Source: CAUVKI01 sp963552605 | Lineage (GTDB): Bacteria; Bacillota; Clostridia; Tissierellales; Peptoniphilaceae | Assembly (NCBI GenBank): GCA_963552605.1 | Contig: CAUVKI010000007.1 | Location: 1 to 64,000 of the forward strand | Length of the DNA stretch: 64,000 bases | Reading direction: 5' to 3' | Part shown: piece by piece, positions 7,496 to 16,220 of the stretch | Layout: each line of letters begins with the position of its first letter | Position numbering within the stretch: position 1 is the first letter of the stretch | Program-made: the position numbers and the translations under genes | Notes under the pieces: model-generated | What the model was told of the DNA's origin: nothing | The model's database searches: none | What the model saw: only the letters and a program-made list of their open reading frames with translations

Positions 7496-8836
7496 ATGTC
7501 GGATAGCAATTGTGTATTGAGTTTGGATTTTCATCGCAAGTATCCCAAGGTAGTCAGGGGAGAAGGCATATATATGTACAAGGAAGACGGCACCGAGATT
7601 ATAGATGGGGCTTCGGGTCCCGTATTGGTAAGCTTGGGGCATGGCAATAAGGAAATTGTCGAGGCTATGAAAGAGCAGGCTCTTAAGCTGGCTTTTGCTC
7701 ACAGGGATGACTGTGTAACTCCTGAATTGGAAGAATCCTGCAGAATGATTGTGGAAGCTTCCGATTTTGACTTAGCTAAGATTTTCCAAGTTTGCGGAGG
7801 TTCCGAAGCTACCGAGATGGCAATTAAGATGGCGAGAAAGTACCATATTCAGAAGGGAAATTCCGGGAAATTCAAGATTATTTCAAGATGGCAAAGTTAT
7901 CATGGGATTTCAAACGGGGCTCTTGCAGTGAGCGGATTTGCAAAGAGAAGAAAAGGATACGAGCCGTATCTGCCTGAGATGGGTCATATTCAGCCTGCTT
8001 ATACTTATAGACCTTGGATTGCCGACGATGAGAATTATGGCGTCAATTGTGCCGCTGCTTTGGAAAATGAAATTCTTGCGCAAGGTCCGGATACTGTGGC
8101 GGCTTTTATTGCTGAGCCTATTTCGGGAATGTCGCTTTGCGCAGCTGTGCCTCCGGATGATTATTTCCCTGAAATTAGGAGAATTTGTGATAAATACGAT
8201 GTTCTTTTGATTTTGGACGAGGTAATGGCGGGAATGGGAAGAACCGGAAAGATGTTTGCTTATAAACATTTCGGTATTGTGCCGGATATTGTCACTATGG
8301 GCAAGTCTATTTCGGGAGGTTATTTCCCGTTGGCAGCGGTAGGTATAACTCAGAAAGTTTACGATGGAATGGCCATGAACGGCGGAAATTTCCCGCCCGG
8401 ATTTTCTTGGTCGGGAAATCCTTTGGGCGCAGCAGTAAATATCGCCGTGATGAAGTATCTGAAAGAGCATAAGTTGGTAGAGAACTGTGCGGCTATGGGT
8501 GAGTATCTGAAGGAGCAGTTATTAAAGAGACTCTCACATCACCCGACAGTGGGAGATGTGAGAGGAAAAGGTCTATTGGTCGGTATTGAATTGGTAAAAG
8601 ACAAAAAGACCAAAGAATCATTCCCCATGTCGGAGGGTGTTGCACCCAGAGTGCAGGATGCCGCATTGGAAGATGAGAATATGCTTATTGAAGCGAGCCA
8701 AGGCTGCAACAGAGGACAGGCGGGAGACGGTTTGGTTATTGCGCCTGCGTTCATTGTGACAAAAGAGCAGATAGACGAAATCGTTACACGTTTAGATAGA
8801 GCTATTTCAAAAGTGGAAAAAGAGTTGGGATATTAA
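7496..8836 (+). CDS. class III (omega-amino acid) aminotransferase, first copy
   Basis: PLP-dependent aminotransferase of 446 residues. Seen: the SEATEMAIKMAR phosphate-binding helix, the LILDEVMAGMGRTG segment with the PLP-pyridine aspartate, and the Schiff-base lysine in MGKSISGG. The fold class uses omega-amino or keto substrates such as GABA, beta-alanine, 5-aminovalerate or putrescine. It differs clearly from the following GABA aminotransferase-like protein, so the two are not simple duplicates. Its closest style is omega-amino acid:pyruvate aminotransferase. The GGGGG ribosome site is at about 7486-7490. Substrate is not decidable from sequence. Confidence 0.88.
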   Translation: MSDSNCVLSLDFHRKYPKVVRGEGIYMYKEDGTEIIDGASGPVLVSLGHGNKEIVEAMKEQALKLAFAHRDDCVTPELEESCRMIVEASDFDLAKIFQVCGGSEATEMAIKMARKYHIQKGNSGKFKIISRWQSYHGISNGALAVSGFAKRRKGYEPYLPEMGHIQPAYTYRPWIADDENYGVNCAAALENEILAQGPDTVAAFIAEPISGMSLCAAVPPDDYFPEIRRICDKYDVLLILDEVMAGMGRTGKMFAYKHFGIVPDIVTMGKSISGGYFPLAAVGITQKVYDGMAMNGGNFPPGFSWSGNPLGAAVNIAVMKYLKEHKLVENCAAMGEYLKEQLLKRLSHHPTVGDVRGKGLLVGIELVKDKKTKESFPMSEGVAPRVQDAALEDENMLIEASQGCNRGQAGDGLVIAPAFIVTKEQIDEIVTRLDRAISKVEKELGY

Positions 8837-8872
8837 AATCAACTTTTGATTGATTGTTTGTGGAGGAAAAAA

Positions 8873-10231
8873 ATGTTAAGAGATGCATTGCCCGAAATTA
8901 AAACAAGCACATTGCCGGGGCCTAAGGCTGCCGCTGTTATCAAAAAAAGAGCCGAGGTTATGCCTGCCGCTATAAAGTGCGGATATCCTTGCGTTATCAA
9001 GCGTGGCGAAGGCGCTATGTTTGAAGATGTTGACGGAAACATCTTTCTTGATTGGATTGGCGGCGTGGGCGTATTAAACATCGGATATACAAATCCGGAG
9101 TTGGTAGATGCCGTCAAAGAGCAATCTGAAAAGTATTTCCATGCGATGATGAATATTGTTACACATGAGAGATATATCGAGTTGGCTGAAAAAATGAACG
9201 AAGTCGTTCCCGTTAAAGGTACGGAAAAACAGACAATGTTTGCAAATTCCGGTGCTGAAGCACTTGAAAATGCGGTGAAGATTGCAAAGGGTTACACTAA
9301 GCGTCAGAATATCATAGTGTTCACAGGTGCTTTCCACGGTAGAACACAAATGACTATGACGATGACGGGAAAGAAGGCTTATGCACTTTCGATGGGACCT
9401 TTCCCCGATGGAGTTTACAGGGTGGAATTTCCCAACATGTATAGAGCTCCCAAGGGCTTTACCGAAGATGAAGCTATCCAATATTTCGTAGGAAAATTGG
9501 AGCATGCATTCATTGAGGCTTGCCCTGCGGAGAGTGTTGCGGCTATTGTTTTTGAACCCGTTCAAGGTGAGGGAGGGTTCGTTCCCGCTCCTATAGCTTG
9601 GGTCAAAGCAGTAAGAAGTATATGCGACAAGTATGGGATTATGATGATCACGGATGAAGTTCAAAGCGGATGGGCAAGAAGCGGCAGATTATTTGCTTCA
9701 GAGTATTTCAAAGAGGCAGGAGCGGCTCCGGATATTATGGCGACAGCTAAATCCATTGCAGGAGGTATGCCTTTGTCGGCAATAACCACCAGAAAAGAGG
9801 TTATGGACGGAGTTCCCGGAGGAACGATTGGGGGAACTTACTGCGGTAATGCAGTTTCCTGTGCTGCTGCTCTGAAAGTTTTGGAAATTATGCAAAGAGA
9901 TGATTATCCCGGAAAAGCTCTTAAAATCGGTGAGAAGGTTACCAAAGCATTCAATGATATGGCTGACAAATATGGAGTCATCGGCAACATAAGGGGTATG
10001 GGTTCGATGTTGGGGATTGAATTCGTTAAGGATTTAAAAACCAAAGAGCCTAATCCCGAGTTGGTAGGTAATATGGTTTCAACTGCAGCTAAAAAGGGAC
10101 TTTTGATTGAGTCGGCAGGAACATATGGAAATGTTATCAGATTCCTCTGCCCGCTTTGCGTAACTGACGAACAGTTGGATAAGGGGCTTGAAATCTTTGA
10201 GGAAACATTGAAGGAGTGCGTAGGAAAGTAG
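8873..10231 (+). CDS. gabT: 4-aminobutyrate aminotransferase
   Basis: Class III aminotransferase of 452 residues that moves the amino group of GABA to 2-oxoglutarate, giving succinate semialdehyde. Family marks: FANSGAEALENAVKIAKGYT, GAFHGRTQMTM, the MITDEVQSGWARSG segment and the Schiff-base lysine in ATAKSIAGGMPL. The ATG at 8873 follows a TGGAGG ribosome site by 6 bases. An upstream frame start at 8846 lacks one. Succinate semialdehyde is the substrate of the dehydrogenase encoded five kilobases downstream, so the gene supplies the first step of the pathway. A 13-bp hairpin follows at 10262-10293. Confidence 0.88.
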   Translation: MLRDALPEIKTSTLPGPKAAAVIKKRAEVMPAAIKCGYPCVIKRGEGAMFEDVDGNIFLDWIGGVGVLNIGYTNPELVDAVKEQSEKYFHAMMNIVTHERYIELAEKMNEVVPVKGTEKQTMFANSGAEALENAVKIAKGYTKRQNIIVFTGAFHGRTQMTMTMTGKKAYALSMGPFPDGVYRVEFPNMYRAPKGFTEDEAIQYFVGKLEHAFIEACPAESVAAIVFEPVQGEGGFVPAPIAWVKAVRSICDKYGIMMITDEVQSGWARSGRLFASEYFKEAGAAPDIMATAKSIAGGMPLSAITTRKEVMDGVPGGTIGGTYCGNAVSCAAALKVLEIMQRDDYPGKALKIGEKVTKAFNDMADKYGVIGNIRGMGSMLGIEFVKDLKTKEPNPELVGNMVSTAAKKGLLIESAGTYGNVIRFLCPLCVTDEQLDKGLEIFEETLKECVGK

Positions 10232-10261
10232 TTTGTTCGGTTAAATCTTGATTTTTACGAT

Positions 10262-10293
10262 TAATCCCGCAGAGAAAATTCTTTGCGGGATTA
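10262..10293 (+). other. strong intra-operon hairpin
   Basis: A 13-bp stem (TAATCCCGCAGAG with CTTTGCGGGATTA, one wobble) around a 6-base loop, between gabT and the dehydratase gene. There is no T-run after it, so it is more likely an RNA-processing or stability element than a terminator. Confidence 0.65.
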
Positions 10294-10326
10294 TATCGGA
10301 TTGAATTTAATTTGAGGAGGATTATC

Positions 10327-11808
10327 ATGTTAATGACAGGTGAGCAATACATCGAGAGTTTGAGAAAATTGAAAACCAGAGTGTATATGTTTGGTGAAAA
10401 GGTTGATAATTGGGTAGATCACCCCATTATTCGTCCTTCCATTAATTCCGTTGCGATTACCTATGACTTGGCGCACCAAGAGGAATATAAGGATCTCATG
10501 ACCGCAACATCAAATCTTACAGGAAAGATTGTAAACAGATTTTCACACTTACATCAAAGCACCGAAGATTTGAAGAAAAAGGTTAAGATGCAAAGATTGT
10601 GCGGTCAAAAGACTGCGTCGTGTTTCCAAAGATGCGTCGGAATGGATGCTTTTAATGCGGTTTATTCCACAACATACGAGGTGGACGAAAAGTATGGGAC
10701 GAATTATCACAAAAATTTCATCGAATACCTTAAGCATGTTCAGGAAGAAGATTTAACCGTTGACGGAGCTATGACCGATCCCAAAGGAAACAGAGGTCTT
10801 GCACCGCACGCACAAAAAGATCCGGATTTGTTCTTGAGGATTGTGGAGAGAAGAGAGGACGGAATTATTGTCAGAGGTGCAAAAGCTCACCAAACTGGTT
10901 CCATCAATTCGCACGAACACATCATTATGCCTACTATGGCTATGGGAGAGGCTGATAAAGATTATGCGGTGTCTTTTGCATGTCCGTCGGATGTGGAAGG
11001 TATTTATATGATCTATGGCCGTCAGTCTTGCGACACCAGAAAAATGGAGAAAGACAACGACATAGACGTCGGTAATAAACGTTTTGGCGGTCAGGAAGCT
11101 TTGGTGGTATTTGACAATGTGTTTATTCCGAATAATATGATTTTCTTATGCGGTGAGTATGATTTTGCAGGAATGATGGTGGAGAGATTTGCAGGATATC
11201 ATAGGCAATCATATGGCGGCTGCAAGGTGGGTGTCGGTGATGTTATCATAGGAGCGGCTGCGGTTGCGGCTGAGTATAACGGAGCGGATAAGGCTTCCCA
11301 TATTAAGGATAAGCTTATCGAGATGACTCATTTGAATGAGACTCTATTTAGTTGCGGACTTGCATGCTCGACTGAGGGTTGTCCTACAAAGGCAGGAAAT
11401 TACCAAATCGATTTATTGTTGGCCAATGTTTGCAAGCAGAACGTAACCAGATTCCCTTATGAAATCGGCAGATTGGCGGAAGATATTGCCGGAGGTTTGA
11501 TGGTAACCATGCCGTCGGAAACGGATTTCAAGTCGGATACGGTAGTAGGTTCGGAAGGGGAAACTTTGGGAGAGATTTGCAATAAATACTTTGCAGGAAG
11601 CGATGCTGCAACTACGGAAGAGCGTCAAAGAATTTTGCGTTTCCTTGAGAACGTGTGCTTAGGTACGGCTGCAGTGGGATATAGAACCGAGTCAATGCAT
11701 GGTGCAGGTTCTCCGCAAGCACAGAGAATTATGATTTCCAGACAAAGTAATCTCAACAACAAGAAGGAATTGGCTAAGGAAATCGCCGGAATAAAGAAGA
11801 AAAAGTAG
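10327..11808 (+). CDS. abfD: 4-hydroxybutyryl-CoA dehydratase / vinylacetyl-CoA isomerase
   Basis: Radical flavoenzyme converting 4-hydroxybutyryl-CoA to crotonyl-CoA, 493 residues. The residues known to bind the [4Fe-4S] cluster in the Clostridium aminobutyricum enzyme are all here at the same numbers: C99 and C103 (TASCFQRC), H292 and C299 (YHRQSYGGC). The HLHQSTEDL and GAKAHQTGSINSHEH regions also follow the known enzyme almost word for word. The ATG at 10327 sits 6 bases after GAGGAGG. The TTG at 10312 would include the ribosome site itself. The enzyme is oxygen sensitive, implying an anaerobic host. This gene makes the pathway assignment secure. Confidence 0.98.
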   Translation: MLMTGEQYIESLRKLKTRVYMFGEKVDNWVDHPIIRPSINSVAITYDLAHQEEYKDLMTATSNLTGKIVNRFSHLHQSTEDLKKKVKMQRLCGQKTASCFQRCVGMDAFNAVYSTTYEVDEKYGTNYHKNFIEYLKHVQEEDLTVDGAMTDPKGNRGLAPHAQKDPDLFLRIVERREDGIIVRGAKAHQTGSINSHEHIIMPTMAMGEADKDYAVSFACPSDVEGIYMIYGRQSCDTRKMEKDNDIDVGNKRFGGQEALVVFDNVFIPNNMIFLCGEYDFAGMMVERFAGYHRQSYGGCKVGVGDVIIGAAAVAAEYNGADKASHIKDKLIEMTHLNETLFSCGLACSTEGCPTKAGNYQIDLLLANVCKQNVTRFPYEIGRLAEDIAGGLMVTMPSETDFKSDTVVGSEGETLGEICNKYFAGSDAATTEERQRILRFLENVCLGTAAVGYRTESMHGAGSPQAQRIMISRQSNLNNKKELAKEIAGIKKKK

Positions 11809-11823
11809 TCGTCAGGAGGCGTT

Positions 11824-13140
11824 ATGAGTTGGCAGGAAATCTTTAAAAGCAGATTAACTACGGCAGAAGAGGCGGTTAAGCACATCAAATCAGGGGATAA
11901 AGTGGTTTTCGGGCATTGTGTGTCCGAGCCTGTGGCATTGATAGATGCCATGGTGGAGAATGCGGATAGCTATAGAAATGTCCAGATTTCGCATATGTTT
12001 TCTCTGGCAGAGGATAGGTACTGCGAAGAAAAATACAAAGAGAATTTTCATCCGGTTCTTTGGTTTTTGAGCGGAAAAACCAGAGAATGTGTGGAGAAGG
12101 GATGGGGAGATTTCGCACCTGTCTTTTTCCATGAAATTCCAAAGTTGATGAGAAACGGCACTATCGGTGTGGACGTAGCTATGATAATGGTCACACCTCC
12201 GGATGAGAATGGAAAGGTTTCCACGGGGGTATCCGGCGATTATACCGTTCAAGCTGTGAAGTCTGCAAAAACGGTAATTGCACAGGTTAATGAGAATCTC
12301 CCGTTTACCTATGGAGATGCGGTTTTTGATGTTGATGAAATTGATTTATTTGTAAAGGCGGATACTGTTTTACCTACTTTGCCGGAATCCAAAATAGGTG
12401 AAATTGAAGAGGCTATCGGAAAAAATTGTGCCGAGCTCATTGAAGACGGTGATACATTACAGTTGGGCATAGGTGCTATTCCCGATGCGGTTTGTCATCA
12501 ATTGAAACACAAGAGACATTTGGGAATACATTCGGAGATGCTCGGAGATGGAGTTGTTGCACTTTACGAATCGGGTGCGGTGGATAACTCCCTTAAGAAT
12601 ATTGACAAGGGCAAATTTGTATTCAACTTTGTGATGGGTGGAAAGAAGTTGTATGATTTCTGCCATAAAAATGAAAATTGTTTGCTCAAAGCGGTTGACT
12701 ATGTGAATGATCCGGCTGTCATTGCAAAAAATCCGGGAGTTATCAGCATAAATGGCGGACTTGCAGTTGACCTGTATGGTCAGATTGCAGCTGATACCAT
12801 TGGATACAAGCAATTCTCTGCGGTTGGAGGACAAGTTGACTTTGTCAGAGGTGCGGCAATGGGATATGACGGCAGAGGAAAAGCTATTATTGCAATGCCG
12901 TCGGCTACCAAAAAGAAAGATGGAACGCTTATTTCCAAAATTTCTCCGATACTTCCCGAGGGGCAGGTTGTTACAACTTCCAGGCATGATGCGGACTATG
13001 TGGTGACGGAGTATGGAATTGCCAAATTGAAGGGAAAGACAGTTAGAGACAGAGCAAGAGCTTTGATTGACATTGCGCATCCCGAGTTCAGAGATGAGTT
13101 GAAGAAATCATTTAAGAAGATGTTTAATGTTGAGTATTAG
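11824..13140 (+). CDS. abfT: 4-hydroxybutyrate CoA-transferase
   Basis: Class I CoA-transferase of the acetyl-CoA hydrolase/Cat family, 438 residues. It activates 4-hydroxybutyrate with CoA from acetyl-CoA or butyryl-CoA. The catalytic glutamate is E238 in GIHSEMLGDG, matching the number in the C. aminobutyricum enzyme. LGIGAIPDAV precedes it and forms the CoA-binding turn. AGGAGG lies just before the ATG, 15 bases after the dehydratase stop. It acts directly before the dehydratase in the pathway, while the gene order is dehydratase, transferase, dehydrogenase. Confidence 0.95.
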   Translation: MSWQEIFKSRLTTAEEAVKHIKSGDKVVFGHCVSEPVALIDAMVENADSYRNVQISHMFSLAEDRYCEEKYKENFHPVLWFLSGKTRECVEKGWGDFAPVFFHEIPKLMRNGTIGVDVAMIMVTPPDENGKVSTGVSGDYTVQAVKSAKTVIAQVNENLPFTYGDAVFDVDEIDLFVKADTVLPTLPESKIGEIEEAIGKNCAELIEDGDTLQLGIGAIPDAVCHQLKHKRHLGIHSEMLGDGVVALYESGAVDNSLKNIDKGKFVFNFVMGGKKLYDFCHKNENCLLKAVDYVNDPAVIAKNPGVISINGGLAVDLYGQIAADTIGYKQFSAVGGQVDFVRGAAMGYDGRGKAIIAMPSATKKKDGTLISKISPILPEGQVVTTSRHDADYVVTEYGIAKLKGKTVRDRARALIDIAHPEFRDELKKSFKKMFNVEY

Positions 13141-13155
13141 TTGTGGAGGTTTATC

Positions 13156-14277
13156 ATGCAAGCATTAAGAATTGTCCCTAAGATTTTTTACTTCGACAAT
13201 TTTGAAGAATTTCATAAAGAATTCAAGTTGGGTAAAGGCGACATTGTTGTAACTAATGAGTGGATGTACACACCGTATATCAAACCTTTGGGTGTTGATG
13301 TTCCCGTGGTATTTCAAGAAAAACACGGAAAAGGCGAGCCGTCGGATGAGATGATTGATGCTATGGTCGCGGAGATGAAGAAGTATGAGTATAACAGAAT
13401 TATAGCATTCGGTGGCGGAACGATTGTGGACATCTGTAAGATTCTTGCGTTGGAGCCCGCAAGAAAATCCGAAGATTTGTTTACGGGGGTAAAAAATCCG
13501 GTTAAGGTTAAGGAATTGGTAGTAATTCCTTCAACTTGCGGAACGGGTTCGGAAGTGACCAATGTTGCCATTGCGGAACTCAAGAGTCTTAACACTAAGA
13601 AAGGGTTGGCGGTTGAGGATACTTATGCAGATATCGCGGTTTTGATTCCTCAGTCTCTTGAGGGTTTGCCCGATTATGTATTTGCAACCAGTTCGATAGA
13701 CGCTCTTATTCACGCGTCAGAGTCTTACCTTTCGCCTAAGGCTACTCCGTTTACGGAAATGTATTCCATAAAGGCGATGACAATGATAATGGAAGGTTAT
13801 AAGGCTTTGTTGGCTAAGGGATCTAACGCTGAGAACAGAAAGCCGTTTTTGAAGGATTTTCTTCTTGCGTCGAATTATGCAGGTATAGCTTTTGGAAATG
13901 CAGGCTGCGGAGCTGTTCATGCACTTTCCTATTCGATAGGCGGTGTATTCCATGTTCCTCACGGTGAGGCTAATTATCAATTCTTCACCGAAGTTTTCAA
14001 AAAATACTTGGAAAGAAATCCCGGTGGCAAGATTAAGTCAATCAACGAGATTTTCGCAGGGATTTTGGGATGTGATGTTTCCGTTGTGTATGATGAGTTG
14101 GAGAAATTGTTAAATCAACTTATCATAAAGAAACCTTTGAGAGAGTACGGAATGACTGAAGCTCAAATTGATGAGTTTACGAAGATGACCGTTGATAATC
14201 AGCAAAGGCTTTTGGCGAACAACTATGTGCCTTTGTCGGATGATGAGATCAGGGGTATATTTGCAAATCTGTACTAG
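13156..14277 (+). CDS. 4hbD: 4-hydroxybutyrate dehydrogenase (iron-containing alcohol dehydrogenase)
   Basis: Group III alcohol dehydrogenase of 373 residues that reduces succinate semialdehyde to 4-hydroxybutyrate with NADH. Seen: the nucleotide-binding AFGGGTIVD turn, the PSTCGTGSE segment, and metal ligands in SIDALIHASE (Asp and His) and in the later HALSYSIGG and FHVPHGEAN histidines. The ATG at 13156 follows TGGAGG by 7 bases. A GTG-type start at 13141 would overlap the site. It is the last gene of the operon; a long hairpin with a weak T-run follows at 14315-14365. No butyryl-CoA dehydrogenase gene is present here, so crotonyl-CoA must be processed by genes elsewhere. Confidence 0.94.
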   Translation: MQALRIVPKIFYFDNFEEFHKEFKLGKGDIVVTNEWMYTPYIKPLGVDVPVVFQEKHGKGEPSDEMIDAMVAEMKKYEYNRIIAFGGGTIVDICKILALEPARKSEDLFTGVKNPVKVKELVVIPSTCGTGSEVTNVAIAELKSLNTKKGLAVEDTYADIAVLIPQSLEGLPDYVFATSSIDALIHASESYLSPKATPFTEMYSIKAMTMIMEGYKALLAKGSNAENRKPFLKDFLLASNYAGIAFGNAGCGAVHALSYSIGGVFHVPHGEANYQFFTEVFKKYLERNPGGKIKSINEIFAGILGCDVSVVYDELEKLLNQLIIKKPLREYGMTEAQIDEFTKMTVDNQQRLLANNYVPLSDDEIRGIFANLY

Positions 14278-14314
14278 TTTTGCGCATTTCATAGAAGAAT
14301 AGAATTCAGTTTGG

Positions 14315-14366
14315 CGTTGCTCCGAGATTTTACAAGAGTTGTTGCAGATTTCGGAGCAACGTTTGT
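14315..14366 (+). terminator. long inverted repeat, probable terminator of the GABA operon
   Basis: A 14-bp stem: 14315-14328 (CGTTGCTCCGAGAT) pairs with 14348-14361 (ATTTCGGAGCAACG) with one wobble. The T-run that follows is poor (TTTGTCTG), so termination may be partial. Confidence 0.55.
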
Positions 14367-14457
14367 CTGAAGTAAAATGTTTGGATTTGCCATTTATAAA
14401 GAAGTGTTTGGCATAGGGTGTTGTTTGGATTTTTCGTTTGATTGGATAAGATGAGAT

Positions 14458-14754
14458 ATGACAAATGTGATAGGAATAAAGTATTGTGGCGGATGTAATC
14501 CCAGATACGATAGAAAAGAAATGAAGGAGAGCTTGCAAAAGAGGATTGAAGATTATTGCTCCTCTAAAAATTTGGAAGTGTCCGTCAGTTACGCAGAAGA
14601 AGGGGTAGCATACGACTTTCTGATTGTTATAGGGGGTTGCGGTAACTGCTGCGCTTCATATGAACAGTATGATGCGGTGCATGTGCTTAAAATCAGAAGT
14701 GAAGATGAGGAAGACAGCGTTATAAGATATATAGAATCTAAGTGCGGAGATTAA
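14458..14754 (+). CDS. cysteine-rich protein with YCGGCNPRYDR motif
   Basis: Encodes 98 residues with six cysteines, in YCGGCNP near the N-terminus, a DYC, IGGCGNCCAS in the middle and KC at the end. Such paired CGGC/CGNC motifs usually bind a metal or an iron-sulfur cluster or act in thiol chemistry. The predicted fold alternates strands and helices (VIGIKY, then LEVSVSY, then FLIVIGG, then VHVLKI), with no signal peptide or membrane segment. I do not recognise a named family. It follows the GABA operon and precedes a hydrolase gene. The ribosome site is weak. A link to the fermentation is possible but unproven. Confidence 0.7.
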   Translation: MTNVIGIKYCGGCNPRYDRKEMKESLQKRIEDYCSSKNLEVSVSYAEEGVAYDFLIVIGGCGNCCASYEQYDAVHVLKIRSEDEEDSVIRYIESKCGD

Positions 14755-14824
14755 AATCTTCGACTCATTTCGATTTGATTATTTATTGGCGGTTGGATAG
14801 CTATACATAAGAGAAGGGATTATT

Positions 14825-15655
14825 ATGAGTGAATTTAGAACAGGTGACGGCTGCATCATACATTATGAGGAAAAAGGGAGAGGGGAGCCTCTCATTTTTG
14901 TGCATGGTTGGTCTGCCACAAGTGAGTTTTTTCATAGGCAAAGAGAGTATTTTTCCGACTATTACAGGGTTATCACTTATGATTTGAGAGGTCATGGAAA
15001 ATCGGATAAAAGGGCTGAAATAATAAAAAAAGATTTGACTATGGAAAGATATGCAAAAGACATAAAGGAATTGGCGGATTATCTTGGTTTGAGTGACTTT
15101 AATATCTGCGGTTGGTCGATGGGTGTCAGCATATTGCTTTGCTATATTCAGATGTTCGGAGATAAGGATTTAAAAACATTATCGCTTATAGATATGACCC
15201 CCAAGCTTTTAAACGAAAATGATTGGACTCTGGGGGATTTCGGTGCGTATGAAAACCTTGAATTTTTGAGAGATGTGGTTACCGATTGGAAGGGTGTGGC
15301 TGTAAATATTGCACCGGAGTTGTTTGCAAGAGGTTTTAGCAGAGAATCGGAGCTTTATAAGTGGGTGCTTGATAGAGCCTTAAATAATGAGCCTTATGTT
15401 ATGGCGGCGATGTGGCTTGCTATGGCGTTGGGTGATTACAGAGGTGTTTTGTCCGATATAAGTATTCCTACTTTTTTGGCGTATAGCTCGGGGGGAGATA
15501 TGTACGGTCCTGAGCATGGTGAGTATATGAATGAAAGAATACCGAAATCGGAGTTGGTTTTGTTTGAAAATTGCGGACACGCACTTTTTTTGGAAAATCC
15601 GGATAAGTTCAATCATGACTATCATGAGTTTCTAAAGAAACATTTAGTTAAGTGA
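14825..15655 (+). CDS. alpha/beta hydrolase
   Basis: Cytoplasmic hydrolase of 276 residues. Seen: the oxyanion-hole motif FVHGWSA (about residues 24-30), YDLRGHGKSD, the nucleophile elbow GWSMG (about 98-102) and the catalytic histidine in CGHALF near the end. The acid residue is probably in the SSGGDMYGPE region. Substrate is unknown; esters, thioesters and haloalkanes are all handled by the family. AGAAGGGATT gives a ribosome site before the ATG. A strong terminator at 15686-15716 closes the unit. CGGC-motif gene and this gene may be one transcript, 70 bases apart. Confidence 0.85.
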   Translation: MSEFRTGDGCIIHYEEKGRGEPLIFVHGWSATSEFFHRQREYFSDYYRVITYDLRGHGKSDKRAEIIKKDLTMERYAKDIKELADYLGLSDFNICGWSMGVSILLCYIQMFGDKDLKTLSLIDMTPKLLNENDWTLGDFGAYENLEFLRDVVTDWKGVAVNIAPELFARGFSRESELYKWVLDRALNNEPYVMAAMWLAMALGDYRGVLSDISIPTFLAYSSGGDMYGPEHGEYMNERIPKSELVLFENCGHALFLENPDKFNHDYHEFLKKHLVK

Positions 15656-15685
15656 TGTTTTTTTGGAAATCCGAAAAAATGCGAT

Positions 15686-15716
15686 AAAAAAGCGCGCCGA
15701 GCTTGCGTGCTTTTTT
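15686..15716 (+). terminator. rho-independent terminator (first of two near-identical copies)
   Basis: AAAAAAGCGCGC pairs with GCGTGCTTTTTT (one wobble) around CGAGCTT. The same sequence recurs at 17595-17625, marking it as part of the duplicated region. Confidence 0.85.
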
Positions 15717-15754
15717 GTTGCGAAAAAATAAGTTTATACTTTTCCACACGGCTA

Positions 15755-15949
15755 GCTCGGGCGGATTTGGACGGAGACGGTGTGCTTGACACCATAAGTC
15801 TTTCTTATGAGAGAGGAAGAATTTATATTTCAATATCTTCTCTGAATAAAGTCTTGGTAAAAAAAGATTTTACCGCAATTAAGCTTGAGAGTGTTAAGGT
15901 TTGTGAGATAGACGGGAAAAGTCCGAAGGAGGTGAAGTTGCGTCCGTAA
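15755..15949 (+). pseudogene. decayed copy of the EF-hand secreted protein gene (first fragment)
   Basis: Matches the middle of the intact gene at 17696-18355 from the LDGDGVLDT loop through VCEIDGKSPKE, with about a dozen base changes. The promoter, start codon and signal peptide are deleted (the sequence jumps from the shared terminator downstream region directly to the loop at about 15750). An internal 42-base segment is missing before EVKLRP, and the frame then stops in an A/T-rich tail. A frame from 15707 reads through into it but begins within the terminator-flanking sequence, so it is not a credible gene. Confidence 0.8.
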
Positions 15950-16126
15950 AAAATATAAAAAAAACTATTTAATTTACTAATGAATTAAGTCGTTTTTTTA
16001 TTATACACAATAGAGTATTTCTCCGCTTTCTCCTGCCATTATACACCGAAATTATAAAAATAAAAATTTAGTTGCATTTTCTGATATAAAGGAGTATAAC
16101 CTCGCTTGAGAAGTAGGAGAGGTGAT

Positions 16127-16171
16127 ATGATGAATTATATGAATCCTCAGAGGTATAGGAACGGCGATTGA
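16127..16171 (+). CDS. 14-residue mini-ORF, copy 1
   Basis: Reads MMNYMNPQRYRNGD and stops. AGGAGAGG lies just before the ATG. The peptide is identical in the second unit (17013-17057), although the ribosome site there is weakened to AAAAGG. It could be a leader peptide or small secreted peptide for the 141-residue protein gene 50 bases downstream. The recent duplication makes conservation weak evidence. Confidence 0.35.
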   Translation: MMNYMNPQRYRNGD

Positions 16172-16220
16172 GTCGGGCGGATTTAGTCCGCCATTTGAGA
16201 GTTTTTAAAGGAGGCGTGTT

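Noticed and set aside
15707..15949. 80-codon frame ending in EVKLRP
   Set aside because: It joins terminator-flanking sequence to a decayed EF-hand fragment; no signal peptide or ribosome site.
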